From positions 62,001 through 126,000 of the forward strand of contig JAHHDR010000024.1 of assembly GCA_019739215.1 (NCBI GenBank): 64,000 nt of DNA, written 5' to 3'. Under the pieces are notes generated by a model. It was not told the DNA's origin and ran no database searches. It worked only from the letters and a program-made list of their open reading frames with translations. The position numbers and the translations under genes are program-made. This document shows, piece after piece, positions 18,437 through 26,687 of this stretch (positions are counted from its first letter, which is position 1; each line of letters begins with the position of its first letter). Origin of the DNA: Rhizobium sp. (lineage in GTDB: Bacteria > Pseudomonadota > Alphaproteobacteria > Rhizobiales > Rhizobiaceae).

Positions 18437-19879
18437 TCAGGCCTTGTTCTGCCCCATCCGGGCATAGGCTTGCGGATCGGTCGCCTTGAGCCGGCTCGCC
18501 ATCAGGTAGCCGATGATGCCGGCGATCGGGATCAGCGCCGGCAGGATGATGCCGAGCGCCCCCCCGGCGGTCTGGGTCAGGTCACCGAAGTTGATGAAGA
18601 TGTAGACGAACAGTGCGGCCATGATCAGGCCCGACAGTGCCGGCAAGATCAGGGTCGAGAGCGCGGAATGCTGGCCGGGCTGCTTGCGGAAGAAGACAAT
18701 GACCGAAAGCGAGGTAATCGTCATCATACCGAGCACGCCGAGCGTCCCGACCTGGCTGATCCAGGTGAACATGTTGAGCACCGGATCGAGACCGAGGCCC
18801 GCGAAGATCGCCAGCACGATCAATGCCATCACCGACTGCACGACCGACCCGATATGCGGGCTCTGATACGCATCATGCGTCCGGCCGAAGGCTGCGGGCA
18901 GCAGGCCCTCGCGACCGGCGACATAGCTGTAGCGGGCGATATAGTTGTGGAAGGCGCTGATGGCGGCAAACAGGCTCGACACCAGCAGCAGGCCCGCGAT
19001 CGCCGGCACCGGACCGCCGACATACTGGCCGGCGAGTTCGAAGAAGAACGAGGTCGGGTCGGGTAGCGCGCCCACGGTCGGAACCAGCTTGTCGGCACCG
19101 ACGGCGACGATCATCAGCCAGGTCGTGAAGACGAAGAACAGGCCGATCATCAGCACAGAGAGATAGGTGGCACGCGGAATGGTCTTTTCCGGATCCCGGG
19201 CTTCCTCGGCATAGATCGTCGTCGCCTCGAAGCCGATGAAGGAGCCGAGGCAGAACAGCACCGCTGCCGTCAGCGAGCCCGAGAAGAAGGCCGTCTGGTC
19301 GAAGAAGTTGAAGGACAGGCTGCCCGCCCCACCCTTGCCGAGGATCGCGAAATCCACGATCAGCACGATGAGATATTCGAGCAGGACCAGCACGATCATC
19401 ACCTTGGCGGAGAGATCGACCTGGCGGTAGCCGAGAATGCCGACCAGAGCGAGCGCGATGAGGCTCCAGACATACCAGGGCAGGTTGATGCCGAAGCCGC
19501 TGAAGACGCCGGCGGAGATACCGCCGAGCAGGCCGATCAGGCCGAACTGCATGGCGTTATAAGCCACCAGCGCGATGATCGCGACCGCGCCGGCCGTGCG
19601 GCCGCCGAGACCGCGCGCGGCATAGGCGTAGAAGGCGCCGGCATTGGTGACGTGGCGCGACATCGCCACATAACCGGCCGAGAAGGCCAGCATGATCAGC
19701 GTCATCAGCAGGAAGGTCGCGGGAACACCCGTGCCATTGCCGAGCAGGAAGGCGATCGGAACCGCGCCGGCAACGCCGGTCAGCGGGGCCGCAGCCGAGA
19801 TCACCATGAAGGTCACGGCGACCAGGCCCAACGAGTTTTTTCGGAGCTGGTTTGCCCCCGTCAGTGTCATGTCTGTCAT
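18437..19879 (-). CDS. APC-family amino acid/amine permease
   Basis: 480-residue permease with about 12 membrane helices. The first-helix motif AAAPLTGVAGAVPIAFLLGN and the helix-6 region LFCLGSFIGFEATTIYAEEA are typical of the APC amino acid/cation family. It is intact, unlike its paralogue at 13985-15425, to which it is similar along the whole length. The position inside the operon, after the flavin reductase and before the ligase, suggests it imports the substrate or an amine intermediate. Confidence 0.9.
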   Translation of the reverse strand: MTDMTLTGANQLRKNSLGLVAVTFMVISAAAPLTGVAGAVPIAFLLGNGTGVPATFLLMTLIMLAFSAGYVAMSRHVTNAGAFYAYAARGLGGRTAGAVAIIALVAYNAMQFGLIGLLGGISAGVFSGFGINLPWYVWSLIALALVGILGYRQVDLSAKVMIVLVLLEYLIVLIVDFAILGKGGAGSLSFNFFDQTAFFSGSLTAAVLFCLGSFIGFEATTIYAEEARDPEKTIPRATYLSVLMIGLFFVFTTWLMIVAVGADKLVPTVGALPDPTSFFFELAGQYVGGPVPAIAGLLLVSSLFAAISAFHNYIARYSYVAGREGLLPAAFGRTHDAYQSPHIGSVVQSVMALIVLAIFAGLGLDPVLNMFTWISQVGTLGVLGMMTITSLSVIVFFRKQPGQHSALSTLILPALSGLIMAALFVYIFINFGDLTQTAGGALGIILPALIPIAGIIGYLMASRLKATDPQAYARMGQNKA

Positions 19880-19977
19880 TGTCCTCTCCAGTTTCAGTCA
19901 GTTCCCGATAGAGCCGGTCTTGTTGCCGGCTGGTTCACGGTGCGCGCCCCTGTCCCAAGGGAGGCGCGCCGCATTGG

Positions 19978-20496
19978 TCATGAAGCGTGATGCGAGAGCT
20001 GGACGGCGCGGCGATAGGCGCGCTGGCCGTAGAGCAGTGCCGACGGGCTCTCCGAGAGCCCGACATCCGTCACGCGTCCGATGATGATGTTGTGGGTCTC
20101 CCACAGAACCGAGGTCGCCACCTGGCACTGGAAGCTGGCGGTGGCACCCGCGAGCACCGGCTGGCCGAGTGCACCCGGCGTCCAGGCCGTGCGGTCGAAG
20201 CGGCCGGCGTGCTCGCCTGATGTCATCCGCCCGGCAAAGAGATCCGACACATCATGCTGGTCCTCATGCAGAAGGTTGGCGCAGAACGTGCGGTTCTTGA
20301 GAATCGCGTCCGCCGCAGGACTGAGATGATGCAGGCAGGCTAGCAGTGAGGGATGCTCCCCATCGGCGGAAACCGAAGTAAGAGAGCTGATGGTGACGCC
20401 GAAACGCCCGGCCTCGCCGTCCGTCGTCACCACGGCCACAAATGTGGCTGCGCGGCTCATGCCTTCAAGGAATTGCATGCGAAGTTCGGGTTTCAT
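19978..20496 (-). CDS. flavin reductase (two-component monooxygenase partner)
   Basis: 172-residue protein of the FMN-binding split-barrel flavin reductase family (HpaC/RutF-like). Motifs seen are SRAATFVAVVTTDGEAGRFG, TISSLTSVSADGEHPSLLAC and KNRTFCANLLHEDQHDVSDL. Such enzymes reduce free FMN or FAD with NAD(P)H and hand it to a separate oxygenase. The ATG at 20496 follows the GS-like stop by 4 bases; a longer start lies inside that gene. The likely partner is the acyl-CoA-dehydrogenase-fold protein of the same operon (23829-25139). Confidence 0.85.
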   Translation of the reverse strand: MKPELRMQFLEGMSRAATFVAVVTTDGEAGRFGVTISSLTSVSADGEHPSLLACLHHLSPAADAILKNRTFCANLLHEDQHDVSDLFAGRMTSGEHAGRFDRTAWTPGALGQPVLAGATASFQCQVATSVLWETHNIIIGRVTDVGLSESPSALLYGQRAYRRAVQLSHHAS

Positions 20497-20500
20497 GGCG

Positions 20501-21850
20501 CTACCCCAGATCAAAGAAGCGTTGCAGTTCTACGTCGGGCACTTTTTTGCAGAATTCGTCGTACTGGCTCTGGCGGCTTGCCGCGAAGGCATCGACAAAG
20601 CGCTCGCCCAGCCAGTCCCGTGCAAATGTCGACCCCTTGAGGCGCTCGATCGCCTCGGGCATCGAACGGGCAAAATCTGGACCTTCGTTCGTCTGGACGT
20701 AGCCGTTGCCGATCACCTCGGGTTCCGGTTCGATACCCTCGATGATACCGGCGACGCCGGCCGCGACCGTGGCGGCGACCGTTAGATACGGGTTTGTGTC
20801 GGCGCCCGGCAGGCGGTTTTCGACACGGAGCGACCCGGCGTCATGGCCGACGATCCGGAAGCAAGTCGTTCGGTTTTCGAAACCCCAGGTCAGGCCGGGC
20901 GGCGCAAACGTGCCCGGCGCGAAGCGGCGGTAGGAATTGACCGTCGGCTGAAAGATCAGCGTCATGTCGCCGATATAGCGCTGGAGCCCGCCGAGGAAGT
21001 GGCGGAAGCGCTGCGAGACATTGTTCTTGCCATCGGGGTCGTGGAAGACCGCCTTGCCGGCCTTGTCGGTGAGGCTGACATGGAGATGGATCGACTGGCT
21101 GTCGGCATCCTCGGTCCAGCGCGGCATGAAAGTGACGCATTTGCCCTGGCGCTGCGCCAGCGCGCGGACGAAGTTCTTGAGCAATACCAGTTGGTCTGCC
21201 GGCTCCAGGCCCGTGCCGGCCGCGATGCAGGCCTCGAGGAAGCCGCCGCCGATCTCTTCATGCATCTTGGCGAGGTTGATCTTCAGCGGCTCGCAGATCT
21301 CTGCCAGCGCCTCGTACCACTCGGTCTGCTGGACCTGGTAGAGCACGAGGTCGTGGCTCTTGTGCATGGTCGCGGTCTTCAGGTTGCGATAGCCCTTTTC
21401 GCGGGCGCTCGCGGGCGTCTCATCGAACAGGGTATATTCGAGTTCCATGCCGTATTTCGGCACGAAGCCAGCATCCGCCGTGCGGCCGAGCACGCGGCTC
21501 AGCAGCGAGCGGGGGCAGAGTTCCGATGTCGCACCGCCATAGTTGGTGAGCACCAGCAAGTCATAGCCCGGCTTCGACCATGGCAGCCGTCGCACCGTCG
21601 AGGCATCGACAAGCAGCGGATCGTCGTGGAAGTCCGAGGCTTCGTCGGAAATGCCCGGAATGTTGAGCACGACATCGGTCGGGTCGAGGGCGAATGTGAC
21701 CGGCGACATTCCCATGCCTGATTTGGCGATGCCGGCCAGCGACTTGACGGATACCATCTGGCCGCGCAGCAGCCCGTTGGTATCGGTCATCGCCACCGTT
21801 GCGAAACGGCTGGAGGGATCGGCGAGGTATGCGTCGAGAGTCATGGTCAC
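20501..21850 (-). CDS. glutamine-synthetase-like gamma-glutamyl ligase
   Basis: 449-residue GS-fold ligase of the PuuA/GlnA3 type. Conserved pieces are GMELEYTLFDE (metal-binding Glu residues), KMHEEIGGGFLEAC, DSQSIHLHVSLTDKAGK and the C-terminal ENRLPGADTNPYLTVAA, which carries the Arg and Glu of the active site. In this group the ammonia of glutamine synthetase is replaced by an amine: gamma-glutamylputrescine (PuuA), isopropylamide (IpuC) or anilide (TdnQ) synthetases. Its place in a catabolic operon far from ntr genes supports amine glutamylation and not nitrogen assimilation. The start overlaps the tetR stop by four bases. Confidence 0.85.
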   Translation of the reverse strand: MTMTLDAYLADPSSRFATVAMTDTNGLLRGQMVSVKSLAGIAKSGMGMSPVTFALDPTDVVLNIPGISDEASDFHDDPLLVDASTVRRLPWSKPGYDLLVLTNYGGATSELCPRSLLSRVLGRTADAGFVPKYGMELEYTLFDETPASAREKGYRNLKTATMHKSHDLVLYQVQQTEWYEALAEICEPLKINLAKMHEEIGGGFLEACIAAGTGLEPADQLVLLKNFVRALAQRQGKCVTFMPRWTEDADSQSIHLHVSLTDKAGKAVFHDPDGKNNVSQRFRHFLGGLQRYIGDMTLIFQPTVNSYRRFAPGTFAPPGLTWGFENRTTCFRIVGHDAGSLRVENRLPGADTNPYLTVAATVAAGVAGIIEGIEPEPEVIGNGYVQTNEGPDFARSMPEAIERLKGSTFARDWLGERFVDAFAASRQSQYDEFCKKVPDVELQRFFDLG

Positions 21851-22524
21851 TCCGTTTCAGCGGCGATGGGCGGTTGGAGGGTGGAAAGGCTGGCGAGATC
21901 CTGGTCTGGCGCAGTGGAATAGGCACGCAGGAAGACGCGGAGACCGTTGCGGATATAGCGTTCCAGCGTCGCCCGGTCGGGCATCGCGTCGGGAATGTGC
22001 AGCACGCGGTTACGCGGTGCGGAGAGGATGAGGCCCCAGAGGTCTTCGGCCGCAAGCTCGGCGTCGTCGAAGGCGAGACGTCCGGCTTCGCGCTGCTGCT
22101 CAAGATATTTCATCACGCCCGAGAGTACCCGGTCCGGGCCCGATGCCTGATAGGCGCGGCCGATTTCCGGCAGGCGCTGGGCTTCCGAAATGATCAGCCG
22201 GGCGAGATTGAGCATGTCGGGACGCAGCACGATCTCGGCATAGTGCCAGGAGAAGGCATGGAGTTCGGCCACCATGCCGGAGGCGGAGGGGTACTCGAAG
22301 GACTCCAGCATGTGGTCCCGCTCCTGGCTCATCATGGCCGTGAAGAGCTCGTCCTTGGAGGGGAAATACTGGTAGAGTGTCGGCTTGCTGATGCCGGCTT
22401 CGGCAGCGATATCGTCCATCGAGGCGCCGACGAAGCCCTTCTCCGAAAAGATGATGAGTGCGGCGTCGAGAATGCGCTTTTCCCGCAGAATACGATTCTG
22501 CTGGCGCTTGGGAAGGGCGGTCAT
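21847..22524 (-). CDS. TetR-family repressor inside the operon
   Basis: 225-residue TetR/AcrR regulator. The HTH is near the N-terminus: MDDIAAEAGISKPTLYQYFP followed by SKDELFTAMM. The C-terminal ligand domain resembles AefR-like repressors. It overlaps the upstream hydrolase stop and the downstream GS-like start by four bases each (ATGA), so it is cotranscribed with the enzymes, which gives negative feedback. A candidate operator lies in the divergent promoter at 26304-26318. Confidence 0.88.
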   Translation of the reverse strand: MTALPKRQQNRILREKRILDAALIIFSEKGFVGASMDDIAAEAGISKPTLYQYFPSKDELFTAMMSQERDHMLESFEYPSASGMVAELHAFSWHYAEIVLRPDMLNLARLIISEAQRLPEIGRAYQASGPDRVLSGVMKYLEQQREAGRLAFDDAELAAEDLWGLILSAPRNRVLHIPDAMPDRATLERYIRNGLRVFLRAYSTAPDQDLASLSTLQPPIAAETE

Positions 22525-23825
22525 CGGGTCACCTCCGACAGGAATTCGGTCAGGACCGCGTTATAGGCATCGGGCCGTTCGACATTGCAGACATGGCCGG
22601 CGCCGCCGATCACCTCAAAACGCACATAGGCATTCGGTGCCGCCTCGACGATCCGGTTGGCAACGCTGCGGATCTCAGCCGGCGGGGCAAGCCGATCATG
22701 TTCGCCGGTCATCATGAGGACCGGCATCGTGAGCTTCGAAAAATCGAAACGCTCGGGCGGATGGGTGAAGCAGGTGAGCGCGTCGCGATAGGTCGCCGCC
22801 GGAATGGCCGCCATCGAGTCGAACAGCGCCTGCCTGACATCCTCGCCCGCGTCGGGGCCCGCCAGCACATCGACCACCGCAGGTGCGAAATCGGCCGGCG
22901 TCTTACCCTGGCTTAAGGGCGCCTCACGGGACTGCCGGAAGGCCTCGCGCTCCTCGATGCCTGCCTCGGACATGCCGGTGCAGCCGCCCGACAGCACCAA
23001 CCCGGCGAGCTTTTCCGGATGGCGCATGGCGAAAGAGGTGGCGATCCAGGAGCCGTAGGAAAGGCCGCAGAGTACGAGGCGTTGCGCGCCCAGGCTCTCC
23101 ATGACCTGGAGAATGTCGTCACAATAGTCCTCGATGGTGCTCTGCGCCGGGCCGAGTTGGCTGTCGCCATAGCCGCGCAGGTCGAGCGCTGCGGCGCGCG
23201 CATGCGGTGCGACGGCGGCAAGCTGGGAGAGCCAGTTGGTGCGTCCGCCGCCGATGCCGTGGAGGAAGAGAACGAGTATGCCGGATTTGGGTGGGCTGAC
23301 AGTCAACGCCAGTCGCGGACTGCCATCGGTCAGGACGGTGTCCGTGTCGCTGTCGACGGCGGCATGCAGCGCGCAATGGGCAGGGCTGGGCTTCAACAAG
23401 GGGTGCGAGTCAATGCTCCCCAACGCCGCGATTCCCATCTCGAAGATCGCCTTGGTCCCGGTGGCAATCGCCGACGCCCGGTCAGCTTCGGCTGTCAAGA
23501 GCGCAGACCACTCGATCCGGCTGCCGCCATTCTCTCCCGGCGACACCTGTAGCCGCGCAACATAGCGCGTCGCGCCGGCGATCCCCTCGAGAAGCGTATA
23601 GACGAGCACCCGGTCGCTGTCCGAGCGATAGACGAGCCGTTCGCGGTAGAGCGTATCCTCGCCCCTGGCGGTGAAGGCGCGGATCAGGGCGCCGCGCGCA
23701 TCGCGCTCGGCCCGGATTTCCGCGATGGCGGGATGCCACAGGCCGCAGAAATCGCCGGCAACGGTCCAGACGGCGGCAGGATCTGCCGCCGCATGCCCGA
23801 TCACCTGGACGCGTTCCTCCGCCAT
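22521..23825 (-). CDS. SRPBCC domain fused to alpha/beta hydrolase
   Basis: 434 residues in two parts. Residues 1 to about 145 read as a polyketide-cyclase-2/SRPBCC (START-like) ligand-binding domain: VIGHAAADPAAVWTVAGDF, then LWHPAIAEI. Residues about 165-434 are an alpha/beta hydrolase with the oxyanion HG at 189-190, nucleophile Ser256 in GLSYG, acid Asp377 in GEHD and base His411 in GGAGH. The triad is complete. With a NicX-like dioxygenase upstream, a role like N-formylmaleamate deformylase (NicD, also an alpha/beta hydrolase) is attractive, but NicD lacks the SRPBCC part. The fusion is uninterrupted and has no internal start with a good RBS near the junction. Confidence 0.85.
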   Translation of the reverse strand: MAEERVQVIGHAAADPAAVWTVAGDFCGLWHPAIAEIRAERDARGALIRAFTARGEDTLYRERLVYRSDSDRVLVYTLLEGIAGATRYVARLQVSPGENGGSRIEWSALLTAEADRASAIATGTKAIFEMGIAALGSIDSHPLLKPSPAHCALHAAVDSDTDTVLTDGSPRLALTVSPPKSGILVLFLHGIGGGRTNWLSQLAAVAPHARAAALDLRGYGDSQLGPAQSTIEDYCDDILQVMESLGAQRLVLCGLSYGSWIATSFAMRHPEKLAGLVLSGGCTGMSEAGIEEREAFRQSREAPLSQGKTPADFAPAVVDVLAGPDAGEDVRQALFDSMAAIPAATYRDALTCFTHPPERFDFSKLTMPVLMMTGEHDRLAPPAEIRSVANRIVEAAPNAYVRFEVIGGAGHVCNVERPDAYNAVLTEFLSEVTR

Positions 23826-23828
23826 GGT

Positions 23829-25139
23829 TCAGCGCAATCCCTTGAGCGTGCCACCCGTGCCGCGCCACAGCGACGAACGCGCGCCGCCCTCATCACCCGG
23901 TGCCTTGTCCAGTTCGTCCATGTCGTAGAGGGTGAGCACGGAGAGATAGTCCTCCATGATCTCGGACGTATAGGGCAGCATCAGCGCGCCGCAGCGGCTG
24001 TCGCGATACATGCGCTCGAGCGGTAGCGACTTCAGCATCGACTGGCCGCCGCAGGTGCGGATGGCCAGTGCCGCGATCTCCTGTACGCCTTCCATGACGT
24101 TGTACTGCGCCGCATATATGCGCATGACCTGCGCCTTGGACGGCATGCCCTGGGCTTCCATGAAGGCCTGCCACCACAGCGCCCGCATCGCGGCGAGCTG
24201 GGTGTACATCTTGCCGACGGTAATGCGCTTGGTGCCGAACATGCGGCGGTCGGCCGGCGGCTGGCCGGGCACCTCGCCGCGCAGATAGGCAACCGTGAAA
24301 TCGAAAGCGCCCTGCGCCACGCCCATATAGGTCGGCGACAGCGTCGCCATCATGTGCGGCCAGTGCGGCAGCGTCTTGATGAAGATGCCGCGCGGCATCA
24401 TCAGGTCGTCCTCGGTGACGAAGACATCCTTGAGCACGAGGTCGCGGCTGTTGGTGCCGCGCATACCGAGCGGATCCCAGCTGCCCGTCACCGAGAGGCC
24501 CGGCGCATCCTTGTGGACGACAAAGATCATCGTGTCCTCGTGGCGTGGCTCGATGCCGTCGAAATGCTCGGTGCAGACGATGGAATAGTAGTCGCAATAC
24601 CCGGCGAGCGAGGCGAATTTCTTGAAGCCATTGATCTTCCAGCCGCCCTCGACCTTGCGGCAGGCGGTCTGGGCCGGCTTCGAGGTCCAGTTCTGCCCGG
24701 CCTCGGAGATCGGCTGCGAATAAATGCCCTGTTCCTTGACTGCACGGCGAAACTGGCGCTCGCGCAGCGGCGCGAAGGCGGCCCGGTCCTCGTCGGTGAG
24801 GCTGGGCAATTCGTACATGAACCGCGACCACATCATCGAGGAATTGTGCATGTTGAAGGTCAGCGCCGTGGCGCCGCAATATTTGCCGATCTCGGCGCCG
24901 GCCATGGCGTATTCGCCGAGGCTGAAGCCGTGGCCTCCGAATTCCGTCGGCACGGTCAGCGTGAGCAAGCCCTCGGCCGCCAGGTCCTTGTAATTCTCGA
25001 CCGGGAAGGACGCTTCGTCATCGATCGCCTTGGCGCGCGGCGCGAAACGCTCGCGGCCGAGCTCGTTGATGCGGGTAAGCACGGCGAGCACTTCGGGCCG
25101 CACGCGAGACAGGTCGTAGTAATCTGCGGGTTCGCTCAT
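23829..25139 (-). CDS. acyl-CoA-dehydrogenase-fold flavin monooxygenase candidate
   Basis: 436-residue ACAD-fold protein. The N-terminal helical domain (VPTEFGGHGFSLGEYAMAG), middle beta domain (GWKINGFKKFASLAGYCDYY, PLGMRGTNSRDLVLKDVFV) and C-terminal helical domain (AALAIRTCGGQSMLKSLPLE) are all present. In true dehydrogenases the C-terminal YRD is followed by Tyr-Glu-Gly-Thr with the catalytic Glu. Here YRDSRCGALMLPYTSEIM has Leu-Pro-Tyr-Thr instead. Loss of this base, and a flavin reductase in the operon, fit the DszC/IacA-like group D monooxygenases that use reduced flavin to hydroxylate substrates. The ATG at 25139 has AAGGA nine bases upstream. Confidence 0.75.
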   Translation of the reverse strand: MSEPADYYDLSRVRPEVLAVLTRINELGRERFAPRAKAIDDEASFPVENYKDLAAEGLLTLTVPTEFGGHGFSLGEYAMAGAEIGKYCGATALTFNMHNSSMMWSRFMYELPSLTDEDRAAFAPLRERQFRRAVKEQGIYSQPISEAGQNWTSKPAQTACRKVEGGWKINGFKKFASLAGYCDYYSIVCTEHFDGIEPRHEDTMIFVVHKDAPGLSVTGSWDPLGMRGTNSRDLVLKDVFVTEDDLMMPRGIFIKTLPHWPHMMATLSPTYMGVAQGAFDFTVAYLRGEVPGQPPADRRMFGTKRITVGKMYTQLAAMRALWWQAFMEAQGMPSKAQVMRIYAAQYNVMEGVQEIAALAIRTCGGQSMLKSLPLERMYRDSRCGALMLPYTSEIMEDYLSVLTLYDMDELDKAPGDEGGARSSLWRGTGGTLKGLR

Positions 25140-25210
25140 CAATCCAATTCCTTGAGATCTTCAATCGCACATGATTTCCGCGAGGCGAGGACGCGCGCCG
25201 CAGTCATGCC

Positions 25211-26260
25211 TTAGAGGACCAGGTCACCCTGGAGGCGGCCTTCCTTCACCACGACGCGGCCATCGAGCGCGATCGTGCATTTGCGCATGGGCAGGTCGAA
25301 ATGGCCTTCCGTGAAGCGGCCGGCATATTGATTGGCGCCTGTCGACCAGAGAAAATTGCCGGCCCAGGCGCGGAATTCGACGGCTTGCATGTCGCGCTTG
25401 TCGTAGAGTGCGCCGGACACCCAGCGCGCGGCCGGGTTCATGCCCCAGCCGACATGGCTGAAACCATAGGCCAAGGGGTCTTCCCAGGCTTCCATGTATT
25501 CGCGAAACAGCTCGGCATCCAAACCGTCGCCCTTGATCTCCTTGACGAAGTCGTTCTCGACCGTGAAGTCGATGCGGCTCGTGAGGTAACTCTTGAAGGT
25601 GAGGTTCATGTCGCCGACATCCATGACGATGCGGCCGTTGACGGTGTTCGGACCCGGAAAGGCCAGGCACAGCCCACCCGGCCAATGCGCCACCGCACCC
25701 GGCGTGGTGCCGAAGCCTGGCGTGCCGCCGCAGGGCGCGTCCTTGAGGTCGATCGTGAGGTCCGTGCCGGCGGCCGAAGTCACCCGCATTTCCTTGGCCT
25801 CGCGCAGCATCTGGATGCCGAGCGCCACCTTGGGACCGAGTTTGGCCGTCGGTTCGCAGCGTTCGAGGATCTCGGGATGCTCGTTGCAAACGACGAGGAT
25901 GCGGGCACCGGCTTCCTCGACCTCGGGCCACTCTGCCGCATGGATCATACCCTCGACCGTGCAGTCGACAATGATCTCGCACTGCTTCATCGCCTCGATG
26001 GCGGCACGATTGCCCTGGATGGCCAGCGACGTTCCGGTCGACTTGACCGGCACCGGCGCAGTCTGGCGCGGCGTCGGCATCGTGATCATGCAGTAGTCGG
26101 CGCCAAGATCATGGCAGGCGAGGTCCGCGAGTTGGACCAGCACCGGACGCGACTGCGTCTCCGAAACGATGGCTACCCGCGTGCCGCTGTCGATTCCATT
26201 GAGCGTGAAAACCCGTCGGAAGCAGGCAAGCCACTTCCCTTCAATGCGCTCTTGCAGCAT
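25211..26260 (-). CDS. NicX-like ring-cleaving dioxygenase (M29-like fold)
   Basis: 349 residues, strongly reminiscent of 2,5-dihydroxypyridine 5,6-dioxygenase NicX. The proposed iron ligands of NicX (two His and one Asp) appear as His269 in GFSHVGWGM, His320 and Asp322 in GHFDLPMRKC, with 51 residues between the histidines (53 in NicX as I recall it). IDFTVENDFVKEIKGDGLDA and WAGNFLWSTGANQYAG also follow the family pattern. NicX opens 2,5-dihydroxypyridine to N-formylmaleamate, and related substrates are possible. First gene of the operon; the ATG at 26260 has GGGGAG upstream. Confidence 0.75.
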   Translation of the reverse strand: MLQERIEGKWLACFRRVFTLNGIDSGTRVAIVSETQSRPVLVQLADLACHDLGADYCMITMPTPRQTAPVPVKSTGTSLAIQGNRAAIEAMKQCEIIVDCTVEGMIHAAEWPEVEEAGARILVVCNEHPEILERCEPTAKLGPKVALGIQMLREAKEMRVTSAAGTDLTIDLKDAPCGGTPGFGTTPGAVAHWPGGLCLAFPGPNTVNGRIVMDVGDMNLTFKSYLTSRIDFTVENDFVKEIKGDGLDAELFREYMEAWEDPLAYGFSHVGWGMNPAARWVSGALYDKRDMQAVEFRAWAGNFLWSTGANQYAGRFTEGHFDLPMRKCTIALDGRVVVKEGRLQGDLVL

Positions 26261-26687
26261 TGACTTCTCCCCGATGTGTGAACCGCCCCTCAGCGATTTC
26301 TTTACTTATGAGTTAAGTTTTGTTGACGTTTCAAATTCTGTCAAGTGTCATTGATGAAAATCTATTAATGACTGTGGATCGGCGCCTCGTTGCACAGCCA
26401 CCGAGAGCGGGCTGAAGCGGGCCGAGGCACGACGCGGCGTCCATACACACGCCAATTTATTCAACTGGTTGGCTCTTGGGACGACACCTTCACCGGCCCG
26501 AATATTCGCCGCAACGAGCGGGTCGCGATCTGCCATGGATCGTTCATCTGAACGACTATGCGACAGCGATTTTGCTCCCGACACTGAGTACGAGCCTCCG
26601 GAAAAGAGAGGCGCCGACAGCAAGTCGACCAACAGAGGGATCAACATCGATGACTAGCCCGGAACAATCCGGGGTGGAGGCACGGTC
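26261..26687. promoter_or_regulatory. divergent promoter region of the catabolic operon
   Basis: 427 bases between the NicX-like gene (minus) and the MFS gene (plus), AT-richer than the genes around it. It contains the inverted repeat ACTTA-TGAGT-TAAGT at 26304-26318, 44-58 bases upstream of the NicX-like ATG, a good size and position for a TetR-type operator. TTGACA on the minus strand (complement of 26338-26343) is a possible -35. Short frames at 26348-26647 and nearby have no recognisable domains and were not called. Confidence 0.45.
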
